NCBI GenBank assembly: GCA_025360785.1
Contig: JANYBN010000014.1
Coordinates: 33,704 to 97,703 of the forward strand
DNA: 64,000 bases
DNA from: Geobacter sp.
GTDB taxonomy: Bacteria; Desulfobacterota; Desulfuromonadia; Geobacterales; Pseudopelobacteraceae
Direction: 5' to 3'
Position 1 is the first letter of the stretch; every line of letters begins with the position of its first letter. The notes under the pieces were generated by a model that saw only the letters and a list, made by a program, of their open reading frames with translations, was not told the origin of the DNA and did no database searches. Of the stretch, positions 1 to 7,029 are shown piece by piece. The position numbers and the translations under genes are program-made.

Positions 1-417
1 AGCGGTTGCCAGATATATGAAAAACGTTATAACTACGCCAACGGGGAGGTAAACAGCCTGATATCTCTTGCCGCTGCCTCCGTAACGCATAAAAGATGAA
101 GCGATGAAGATACCCACCAGCAAGGTGGCTGCGTGTTCCAGAGGCGGATAGTATCGATAAAAAACGTCGAAATTGAAATGTCCGCGCGAGCTCCCGTATT
201 CCGCCAGAAACATCAACAGCTCGCGGGCGGTGCCTGCCAGGGCGGCCAACACCATAATGAGATCACGGCGGTTATCCTTGCGGCGCCATTCGCTTCCAGC
301 TATAACCACCAGCACCAGCCAGAAAAAAGACGGCAAAAGAAAGCGTACCACGGTGCCGGAAGCTTCCCCCCCCTTACCGCCGCCAAAATTGACCAGAATA
401 TCAATAATATCGTTCAC
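1..417 (-). CDS. Membrane sensor protein, N-terminal part (cut by window edge)
   Basis: This partial gene is not in the ORF track because its end lies outside the window. Reading minus from a GTG at 417, with AGGAGC just upstream, gives an open frame of 139 codons to base 1. The visible part is hydrophobic: after a glycine-rich N terminus (NFGGGKGGEASG) come about three to four membrane segments, including FLLPSFFWLVLVVIAG and LEHAATLLVGIFIASSFM, separated by charged loops. The gene begins 38 bp after the stop of the REC-GGDEF gene, so the two are probably co-transcribed. By context it could be the membrane sensor of a histidine kinase or another cyclase, but no catalytic domain is visible. 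The TM layout is seen directly; the sensor role is inference. Confidence 0.6.
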   Translation of the reverse strand, partial: MNDIIDILVNFGGGKGGEASGTVVRFLLPSFFWLVLVVIAGSEWRRKDNRRDLIMVLAALAGTARELLMFLAEYGSSRGHFNFDVFYRYYPPLEHAATLLVGIFIASSFMRYGGSGKRYQAVYLPVGVVITFFIYLATA

Positions 418-455
418 ATCAAGCTCCTGAAACCATTAATGTATGAATTTACTGT

Positions 456-1439
456 TCATCCGATTACAACCTGGTTGCGCCCGCTATCTTTGGCACAATA
501 CAGGGCTCCATCCGCCCTTTTGATCAGAGCATCCAGATCTTCGCCTTCCTGAAGCTGCACCACACCAAAGCTGGCTGACAAGCTTATCGGGGTAGCAATA
601 ATGCACTTATAATGTTGTTCAGGGTTGGAATGCTGTCCAAAGGCGACCCGTATCCGCTCGGCCAGAGCGGCCGCCGCCTCGCACGCAGTGTGCGGAAGAA
701 TGATAATGAACTCTTCACCACCCCAACGGGCGGCAACATCCTCTGTCCTGATCATTTCCCGCAGCAGATCGGCAAACAGCTTCAGAACCTTGTCACCCTC
801 GCTGTGACCAAAGGTGTCGTTCACAACCTTGAAGTGATCAAGGTCGATCATAATCAGGGAAAGCGGGTACTCATGGCGACGTGCTGCACTCAGGGCAGCG
901 GCTAAACAATCGTTAAAAGAACGGCGATTGGATAGATTGGTCAGCTCATCGGTTGCTGCCAGACGTGAAATTGTCTCGTTGGCCTCTTTAAGTTCCGCTG
1001 TACGTTCATCAACGACCTGTTCAAGATGACTGTAAAATGCTTCTATAACCTTGCGCTGCTGGTACAGTTCCTGGAAAACTCTTACCTTGCTGCGCAGGAT
1101 CACCGGTTCAAACGGTTTTATCAGGTAATCCACGGCCCCGGTTTCATACCCTTCAATCTGATCGAGAAGTTCTTTCATGCCGGCGGTAACAAAGATTACC
1201 GGAAAATGACTTGTTTTAGGGTTTGAGCGGATAAGCCGGGCCACCTCAAAGCCGTTCATGCCAGGCATCTGGACATCAAGTAGAATCAGCGCAAAGTCAT
1301 GTTTCAGTGACTGCCGCAAAGCATCGTTCCCTGATTTAGCGGTAATAATGTCAAACCCCATATCGGCTATAACTGCTTCCAGGGCCAGAATGTTTTGCGG
1401 TAGATCATCGACAATAAGTATTGGAACTTTTTCAGTCAT
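456..1439 (-). CDS. Response regulator with diguanylate cyclase output (REC-GGDEF, PleD-like)
   Basis: A cytoplasmic two-component output protein that would make c-di-GMP from two GTP when its receiver is phosphorylated. The receiver (about residues 5-120) has the acidic pair in IVDDLPQN, the phosphoacceptor Asp in LLDVQMPGMNG and the conserved Lys in YLIKPF. A coiled linker (about 130-160) leads to the GGDEF domain (about 165-325). That domain has the active-site motif GGEEF and an RxxD inhibitory site (RTED) five residues before it, so the enzyme should be active and product-inhibited. The start is ATG. The partial membrane protein follows 38 bp downstream in the same direction and is a candidate partner. 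Family assignment is secure; the input signal is unknown. Confidence 0.95.
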   Translation of the reverse strand: MTEKVPILIVDDLPQNILALEAVIADMGFDIITAKSGNDALRQSLKHDFALILLDVQMPGMNGFEVARLIRSNPKTSHFPVIFVTAGMKELLDQIEGYETGAVDYLIKPFEPVILRSKVRVFQELYQQRKVIEAFYSHLEQVVDERTAELKEANETISRLAATDELTNLSNRRSFNDCLAAALSAARRHEYPLSLIMIDLDHFKVVNDTFGHSEGDKVLKLFADLLREMIRTEDVAARWGGEEFIIILPHTACEAAAALAERIRVAFGQHSNPEQHYKCIIATPISLSASFGVVQLQEGEDLDALIKRADGALYCAKDSGRNQVVIG

Positions 1440-1519
1440 AAGTTTTCCTTATGGATCGGCATTCAAAAACGGCCACATTAGCATGATTTCAGAGGAGTCT
1501 CCACTTTTCCGGCCTTACC

Positions 1520-1540
1520 GTTTAACTATTATCGTTAAAC
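1520..1540. terminator. AT-rich inverted repeat between the MFS gene and the GGDEF gene
   Basis: GTTTAAC and GTTAAAC arms of 7 nt flank a 7-nt loop. The repeat lies between two minus-strand genes, after the MFS stop codon. It could be a weak terminator for the MFS operon or an operator for the GGDEF gene. It has no clear T-run. Confidence 0.25.
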
Positions 1541-1567
1541 ATTTTCTACTCGCAAATTAACTGAAGC

Positions 1568-2815
1568 TTAGCGATTCCCACCAGCCATTTTAACACTCTC
1601 AGGCGTTCTGCGTAACAGCAACATAAAGACCGGGCCGGCAACACCTCCAATAGCGATGAAGGCAAATGCCATGCCCCATTCCGCATGGATGCCAGGGAGT
1701 GGCTTCCAGTCGCGAAATGTGTCCAGCGCCCAGCCAAAAACAGTCGGCGAGATCATCCCCATTGAATATCCGATCAGTGATTGCAGACCCATGGCGGCAC
1801 CCAGGTAGCCTGGAGCGACCAGTTCGGTTAATCCAGTCGAAAACACCGGAGATTCTGCCACGACCAGATAGCCATAGACGAGACCGATCGCCAGAGTGAG
1901 CGGAAGGTTGGTATTGATCAGCCAACCAAAGATAAAAGATATGGCGGCGCTGGAAACCATGACTACGGAGATGGTAGCAGTGCGGCCAAAACGATCCGAC
2001 AGAGACCCGGTTATTGCGGTCGAAAAAGCGCCGACTCCGATCAGAACCGCAGCAATGGTAGAGGCAAAACCGGTTGCACGAGCCGCCTCGAATCCCCATC
2101 CGACTAGAGCGGAAGAGAAAAAAGGCGCCAGCCAGCTGCGCATTCCGTACATCTCCCACATATGGGCGCCGTAGCCTAGAATCATCAATAGTGCCGGGCG
2201 GTTTTTGATAATTTCTCCGGTATATCCCATCTCGCTGCTGGTGCGATGCGGCGGGCGATAACCGGCAAAGAGCGGAAATGAGAGCAGAGCTCCGATACAT
2301 ACTCCAATTGAACAGGCAATAAAGGCGATTCTCCAGCCGTAAAATCCAGTCAGCCAACCGGTAACAGCGAGGGAAAGTGAACCTCCAAGCACCAGCGAGC
2401 CGACATAAATGCCGATTGCCTTGCCGCGCTGTGCCGGCACAAATCGCTCCGCTACTAATTTGAGGCCCGGCATGTAAGTGCCTCCCATGCCGATGCCGGT
2501 CAAGGCACGGAACATCATGCCGCTGTAAAAATCGTGGGCGTACAGGGCAAAGAGAAGATTGCCTGCCGCTGAACAAAAAGCTGCAGTTATGAATATGTGT
2601 TTGGTATTGATGCGATCAGTAAGGATGCTTAAGAGAACGCCTGAGGCGATATAGCCGAGTTGATAGACCGAGAAGATCATCCCGGCCCGGGTGTTGCTCA
2701 TACCCCATTCCTGACGCAGGATGGGGAGAACGGCTGAGTAGTTGATGAATACCAGCATGATGAAGAGCTGGCAGCAGCAGAGCAGCAGCAGCCAGCGGGT
2801 ATTTGAGCGAATCAT
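1568..2815 (-). CDS. Major facilitator superfamily transporter
   Basis: An inner-membrane secondary transporter of 415 residues, the normal MFS length, with about twelve hydrophobic segments. The loop after helix 2 has the MFS-like LTDRINTK, and a second copy, LSDRFGRT, sits at the start of the C-terminal half, so both six-helix bundles are present. Helix 4 has the RALTGIGMGG pattern common in sugar-phosphate and aromatic-acid type carriers. The start codon overlaps the stop of rfbC in an ATGA, so it is translated with rfbC. The substrate cannot be read from sequence. A link to lactate or anion uptake is possible because the lactate genes lie upstream in the same direction, but that is weak. 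Confidence 0.85.
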   Translation of the reverse strand: MIRSNTRWLLLLCCCQLFIMLVFINYSAVLPILRQEWGMSNTRAGMIFSVYQLGYIASGVLLSILTDRINTKHIFITAAFCSAAGNLLFALYAHDFYSGMMFRALTGIGMGGTYMPGLKLVAERFVPAQRGKAIGIYVGSLVLGGSLSLAVTGWLTGFYGWRIAFIACSIGVCIGALLSFPLFAGYRPPHRTSSEMGYTGEIIKNRPALLMILGYGAHMWEMYGMRSWLAPFFSSALVGWGFEAARATGFASTIAAVLIGVGAFSTAITGSLSDRFGRTATISVVMVSSAAISFIFGWLINTNLPLTLAIGLVYGYLVVAESPVFSTGLTELVAPGYLGAAMGLQSLIGYSMGMISPTVFGWALDTFRDWKPLPGIHAEWGMAFAFIAIGGVAGPVFMLLLRRTPESVKMAGGNR

Positions 2816-3357
2816 GAGAACATATCGGCGTCCTTGAATGACCGGCCTTCGCGGTCTTTGGCTGAAACATTAGGTTCTGCCGCAATCGGCCAGTTTATTG
2901 CCAGATCCGGATCGTTCCAGGCGATGCAGCGTTCGTGCTCCGGGGCGTAATATTCCGTGGTGAGATACAGAAACTCAGCAACGTCAGAGGTAACGCAAAA
3001 ACCATGGGCAAAGCCGGCTGGAACCCACATCTGACGCTTGTTTTCCGCAGAAAGCAGGGCGCCGAACCATTGTCCGAAGCTTGGCGAACTCCGGCGAATG
3101 TCAACGGCGACATCGAACACTTCACCGACAACAACCCGCACCAGTTTTCCCTGCGGCTGCTGTATCTGGTAATGCAGGCCGCGCAAAACGCCACCGGCGG
3201 AACGGGAGTGATTGTGCTGAACGAAGTGAAGATCGATTCCGGTCAGGTCACGCCAGCTCTTTTCATTGAAGCTTTCATAAAAGAAACCACGATCATCTCC
3301 GAATACTTTCGGTTCAATAATCAGGACATCCGGAATAGTTGTGGAAACAATTTGCAT
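2812..3357 (-). CDS. rfbC: dTDP-4-dehydrorhamnose 3,5-epimerase
   Basis: RmlC/RfbC epimerises dTDP-4-keto-6-deoxyglucose at C3 and C5 in the dTDP-L-rhamnose pathway used for O-antigen and other surface glycans. The 181-residue length fits the family. The cupin signature is clear: VQHNHSRSAGGVLRGLHYQ with the catalytic His, FDVAVDIRRSSPSFGQW, and the C-terminal YYAPEHERCIAWNDPDLAINWP. The other rhamnose genes (rfbA, rfbB, rfbD) are not beside it. Instead it sits between a GntR regulator and an MFS gene, with its stop overlapping the MFS start. It is therefore a relocated or second copy outside a glycan cluster. Start ATG with GGAG about 11 bases upstream. Confidence 0.95.
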   Translation of the reverse strand: MQIVSTTIPDVLIIEPKVFGDDRGFFYESFNEKSWRDLTGIDLHFVQHNHSRSAGGVLRGLHYQIQQPQGKLVRVVVGEVFDVAVDIRRSSPSFGQWFGALLSAENKRQMWVPAGFAHGFCVTSDVAEFLYLTTEYYAPEHERCIAWNDPDLAINWPIAAEPNVSAKDREGRSFKDADMFS

Positions 3358-3388
3358 CTGGTAAGTATCTCCAAAAATGGTTTAGCAG

Positions 3389-4108
3389 TTAAAGCTGCTG
3401 TTGGGAAACATAGGCGCTGCTGCGACCTTCGGCAAAAGTAAGGTGCTGCACCATGGCATCGCGGGCAGCCTGTGGGTCTTTAGCTTTTATAGACTGGACG
3501 ATACTGCTGTGATGTTCAAAGAGAAGCTGATGGTCTTCATGAGTCAGGTAAACCGCGCGCCAGACAGTCTGCTGAAACTCTTTCATGGCATCAAACAGGC
3601 TCTGCATCAGGTGCAGCCAGACAATGTTGTGCGTGGCCCGGGCAATAACAATATGCAGATTGGCATCAAGATCTTCTGAAGGCTGTTTCAGCTCCAGATT
3701 TTGCTTCATTCCGGCAATAATTTCATCCATACGGCGGATATCTTCAGGAAGTGCACGCTGAGCGGCATACCATACGGTCCATGACTCCATGCATTTACGA
3801 ACTTCGATAACATCAAGAGCCCGATCCTGTTGAACCCGGATCAGTTCGCTGAGCGGGTTTGCAGAGGATGTCTCCACCAGCGACATAACAACTGTTCCTC
3901 CACCCTGATACGACATGACCAAGCCGGACGAAGCAAGAACGTTCAGTGCTTCCCGCACCGAGGGGCGCGACACACCGAACATCTCGGCCAACTCGCGCTC
4001 CGGCGGCAGTTTGTCACCTGGCGAAAACTCCCCGGCCAGGATCGAGGAGCGGATCTGTTCCGCTATCTGGGTTGAAACTTTTTTGGGTTTTATCGGTTGA
4101 AAGTTCAA
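3389..4108 (-). CDS. GntR/FadR-family transcriptional regulator, probable lactate-operon regulator
   Basis: A DNA-binding regulator with an N-terminal winged helix (KLPPERELAEMFGVSRPSVREALN) and a C-terminal FCD ligand domain. The FCD domain has the expected Asp/His metal residues in DLDANLHIVIARATHN, EHHSSIVQSI and MVQHLTF. It is the last gene of the lctP-glcD-glcF run, and this position and family match LldR/PdhR-type control of lactate use, so it probably binds the divergent promoter region at 8986-9328. The ORF track starts at a GTG (4144) with poor spacing. I prefer the TTG at 4108, which gives NFQPIKPKKVSTQIAEQI, the usual beginning of this family, with GGA upstream. The regulator class is certain; the effector and exact start are not. 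Confidence 0.85.
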   Translation of the reverse strand: MNFQPIKPKKVSTQIAEQIRSSILAGEFSPGDKLPPERELAEMFGVSRPSVREALNVLASSGLVMSYQGGGTVVMSLVETSSANPLSELIRVQQDRALDVIEVRKCMESWTVWYAAQRALPEDIRRMDEIIAGMKQNLELKQPSEDLDANLHIVIARATHNIVWLHLMQSLFDAMKEFQQTVWRAVYLTHEDHQLLFEHHSSIVQSIKAKDPQAARDAMVQHLTFAEGRSSAYVSQQQL

Positions 4109-4190
4109 GTCAGTTCCAATCAAAAAGGGGTGTCGAAACGGCACCCCTCTCTTTTATAGTATTTTATGCCGTTCTGCAACAATCTGAATG

Positions 4191-5429
4191 TCAGGAATCT
4201 ATACTGAGTGCCAGCACCTCGGTCAAATGCATGAGCTTGACATCCGGAAGAGAGTCAGCCAAGCCCTTCTTAAGTTGCAGCAGGCATCCCGGATTGCTGG
4301 TCACCAGAATATCAGCGCCGCTTGCGCGCACCGTGTCCAGCTTGCGCTGCAGAATCAGGTCGGACATCTCCGGCTTGGTAATGTTGTACGTCCCGGCACT
4401 GCCGCAGCAGGCATCGGCCGATTCCAGCTCTTTGTACTCAAGCCCCGGCACCAGTTTTAGCAACTCGCGCGGCTCCTTGCGAATTCCCTGACAATGTGCG
4501 ATGTGGCAGGGGTCGTGATAAGTGACTGTTTGTTTAAGCGGCTTGAGTAGTAAAGTCAGCGTTTCTGCATTCATTGCCAGAACCTGTGAAATGTCGCGTA
4601 CCTTGGCGCTAAATGCTGTGGCTGGTTCACCCTCGATATGATGTCCGTATTTCTTGAGTTCAGCTCCGCAGCCGCCGCAGTCGGTGACGATAAAATCCAC
4701 CTCGTAGCCTCCGAATATCTCGATATTGGTGCGGGCGGCCTCATTCAGGCCAATCAAATCACCACCCAGCATGTTGGGCGCGCCGCAGCAAACCTGATTG
4801 CGCGGAGTAATGACCTTGTAGCCGAACAATGACAGCAATCTGATAGTGGCACGGCTCGCATCTGAAAAGATAAGACTCATGACGCACCCCAGAAAAAAAC
4901 CGACCGTACCGAGCTCGGTGCCTACCGCCGGCGTAATCTCGTGTATTTCCTGACGGAGCGGCCTGGATGGCAAAGTCGGCAACAGTCCCTCCATTCGCTC
5001 CAGCGGCTTTGGGAACATTTTGAGGAGGCCGAGTGTTCTGACCAGCTTCTGCAGGCCGCTGTTCTGATACAACCTCATCGGCGCCATGGATGTCTCCAAC
5101 CGGTCAGGGTGCGGCACCAGTTTGCGCAGGATCAGATTCTCCATGAAGCCGAGGCCGCTGTCCGACTTCCGCTCGCAGGTGAACTCCGCTACCAGTTCCC
5201 CGGCATTGACCCCGCAAGGGCAGGCCGAGGCGCAGGCTTGACAATCAAGGCAGAGCGAAAGGTATTCAAGCAGCCGCTCCGACTGATCCAGTTCACCTTC
5301 CTGCAGTTTGCGTATCAGTGCGACACGACCGCGCGGTGAAGCAGTTTCCAGGAACGTTTCCCTGTAGGTCGGACAGGCGGGGAGACACATCCCACAGCGC
5401 ATGCAATTTATGAGTTTGACGTAGTCCAT
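4191..5429 (-). CDS. glcF: (Fe-S)-binding subunit of glycolate/D-lactate oxidase (GlcF family)
   Basis: The iron-sulfur partner of the GlcD-type flavoprotein. It accepts electrons from the flavin and passes them toward the quinone pool. The N terminus holds two 4Fe-4S motifs, CMRCGMCLPACPTY and CLDCQACASACPCG. The C-terminal half holds two cysteine-rich CCG domains (CCGAPNMLGG, CHIAHCQG, CCGSAGTYNITKPE). I start at the ATG at 5429, which has GAGG at good spacing and gives the family N terminus MDYVKLINCMRC; the track start at 5441 adds four residues. It follows glcD after a 140-bp intergenic repeat. With a lactate permease upstream, D-lactate is the most likely substrate, but glycolate cannot be excluded. 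Confidence 0.9.
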   Translation of the reverse strand: MDYVKLINCMRCGMCLPACPTYRETFLETASPRGRVALIRKLQEGELDQSERLLEYLSLCLDCQACASACPCGVNAGELVAEFTCERKSDSGLGFMENLILRKLVPHPDRLETSMAPMRLYQNSGLQKLVRTLGLLKMFPKPLERMEGLLPTLPSRPLRQEIHEITPAVGTELGTVGFFLGCVMSLIFSDASRATIRLLSLFGYKVITPRNQVCCGAPNMLGGDLIGLNEAARTNIEIFGGYEVDFIVTDCGGCGAELKKYGHHIEGEPATAFSAKVRDISQVLAMNAETLTLLLKPLKQTVTYHDPCHIAHCQGIRKEPRELLKLVPGLEYKELESADACCGSAGTYNITKPEMSDLILQRKLDTVRASGADILVTSNPGCLLQLKKGLADSLPDVKLMHLTEVLALSIDS

Positions 5430-5463
5430 GTGATTCCTCATATTTTCACGAAACTTAATAAAA

Positions 5464-5570
5464 AATAGAACGCGGATTAAATCTGAAGAAGCCGGAAAAA
5501 CCGGATTTTTTTAAGGACGTTGAGCTTGATCCGCCTTTATCCTTAAAATCCGACTTTTCCGCGTTCTATT
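5464..5570. repeat. Nested inverted-repeat element between glcD and glcF
   Basis: The outer arms AATAGAACGCGGA (5464-5476) and TCCGCGTTCTATT (5558-5570) are a perfect 13-bp inverted repeat. Inside are further complementary pieces, such as TTTAAGGA with TCCTTAAA and CCGG pairs. The element fills nearly all of the 140-bp gap within the operon. The RNA could form a long branched hairpin that protects or separates the glcD and glcF messages. It looks like a small non-coding dispersed repeat rather than a simple terminator. Confidence 0.6.
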
Positions 5571-5581
5571 GATTTCTGAAG

Positions 5582-6952
5582 TTAGAAGATCTTCCCCGGA
5601 TTCAAAATCCCCTTCGGATCAAACGCCTGCTTGATCCCCCGCATGACCCGGATTCCAGATTCACCGACCAGCTTCGGCAGGTACTTTCTCTTGGCCAACC
5701 CGACGCCGTGCTCGCCGGTGATGGTGCCCCCCATTGCGATGGCGGCATCAAATATTTCGGCAAAAGCTGCATGAGCCCGTTTGATCTCATCCTTGTCCCG
5801 TTCATCGGTCAGACAGGTTGGATGCAGGTTGCCGTCGCCGGCGTGGCCGAAGGTACCGATGACGACATCGTGTTTTTTGGCCGATGCCTGAATGACCTTC
5901 AACATGGCGGCGATGCAGCTGCGCGGCACGGTGGCATCCTCCAGAATGGTGGTCGGCCTGAGTCTTGCCAGGGCTGACAGGGCGGTGCGGCGCGCCTCGG
6001 TCAACTTGAGCGCTTCAGCCGGAGTCCGGGCAGTCTGAAAGAAGGAACAGCGATGTTTTTTGCAGATCTCCGCCACGGCGGCAGCCTCCTCGGCGATCAC
6101 TACCGGATGTCCGTCCACCTCGATCAGCAACACGGCATCCACATCCAGCGGCAACCCGACATGGGCATAATCTTCGACGCACTTGATGGTGACCTTGTCG
6201 AGAAATTCCAGCGTGGCAGGGATCACCTTGGCGGCGATGATGGCCGACACCGCCATGGCGGCATCCTGCAATACCGGAAAATGGGCCAGCATGGTGATCT
6301 TCCCCTGCGGCTTGGGGATCAGCTTGACCGTGATGCCGGTGAAGAACCCGAGTGTCCCTTCCGATGAAACCAGCAGCGGATTGAGGCTGTAGCCTGCGAC
6401 ATCCTTGACGACCTTGCCGCCGGTGCGGAGCGTGTCGCCGTCCGCCAGGATGGTTTCCAGACCCATGACATAATCGGCGGTCACGCCGTATTTGAGGCCG
6501 CGCAAGCCGCCCGAATTCTCGGCCACGTTGCCCCCCATGGTGGAAATGTTCATGCTGCCCGGATCGGGAGGATAGAACAGGCCGCGCGCTTCGACCTCGC
6601 GGTGCAGAGCGCTGGTGACGACTCCCGGCTCCACCGTGGCGGTCAGGTTCTCTTCGTCCACCTCGATGATGCGGTTCATGCGACTGGTCTGCACGACGAC
6701 ACCACCGGCGGAAAGCGAACCGCCGGACAGGTTGGTGCCGGAACCGCGCGGCGTGACAGTCAGTCCGGCACCGTGGCAGTGGCACATAATGCGGACCACC
6801 TCATCGACACTCCCCGGCAGCAGTACCACTCCCGGCAGGCTCTCAATTTCCGGTGTAGAGTCATAACCATAGACCGCCAGCGATTCGCGGTCGGTCAGGG
6901 TGTACTGCCCGCCGACGATGGTTTGAAGTTCTTTTATGAATGATGGTTGCAT
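5582..6952 (-). CDS. glcD: FAD-linked oxidase, GlcD family (probable D-lactate dehydrogenase)
   Basis: A 456-residue flavoprotein that would oxidise D-lactate (or glycolate) to the 2-oxo acid. The N-terminal half is a PCMH-type FAD-binding domain with VTPRGSGTNLSGGSLS, PPDPGSMNISTMGGNVAENSGG and KVVKDVAGY. The C-terminal FAD-oxidase domain ends with GTFGHAGDGNLHP, the conserved histidine motif of this family, and GTITGEHGVG. The track ORF begins far upstream inside lctP. The real start is ATG at 6952 with AAGGAG five bases before it, giving MQPSFIKELQTIVG. It lies between lctP and glcF, separated from lctP by a strong hairpin. Enzyme family is secure; the stereospecificity is inferred from the permease. 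Confidence 0.92.
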   Translation of the reverse strand: MQPSFIKELQTIVGGQYTLTDRESLAVYGYDSTPEIESLPGVVLLPGSVDEVVRIMCHCHGAGLTVTPRGSGTNLSGGSLSAGGVVVQTSRMNRIIEVDEENLTATVEPGVVTSALHREVEARGLFYPPDPGSMNISTMGGNVAENSGGLRGLKYGVTADYVMGLETILADGDTLRTGGKVVKDVAGYSLNPLLVSSEGTLGFFTGITVKLIPKPQGKITMLAHFPVLQDAAMAVSAIIAAKVIPATLEFLDKVTIKCVEDYAHVGLPLDVDAVLLIEVDGHPVVIAEEAAAVAEICKKHRCSFFQTARTPAEALKLTEARRTALSALARLRPTTILEDATVPRSCIAAMLKVIQASAKKHDVVIGTFGHAGDGNLHPTCLTDERDKDEIKRAHAAFAEIFDAAIAMGGTITGEHGVGLAKRKYLPKLVGESGIRVMRGIKQAFDPKGILNPGKIF

Positions 6953-6980
6953 TAGGACTCCTTTTGAGTTAAAAGCCACC

Positions 6981-7017
6981 ACCACCGGCCCCTCCTGAGA
7001 CAGGAGGGGCCGGTGGT
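6981..7017. repeat. Strong hairpin between lctP and glcD (member of dispersed IR family)
   Basis: A perfect 17-bp inverted repeat with a 3-nt loop (arms ACCACCGGCCCCTCCTG and its complement). It lies between the lctP stop and the glcD ribosome binding site and is followed on plus by taaggt. The core CCCCTCCT/AGGAGGGG and the GGTGGTAAGGT edge recur at 29480-29589 and 42951-43008. It probably acts as an mRNA processing, stability or attenuation element in the operon. Confidence 0.7.
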
Positions 7018-7029
7018 AAGGTCTTGCCT

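Noticed and set aside
6015-6785. 256-aa minus-strand ORF rich in Arg, Gly and His
   Set aside because: Out-of-frame shadow within glcD on the same strand. Its composition is typical of frame-shifted GC-rich code.
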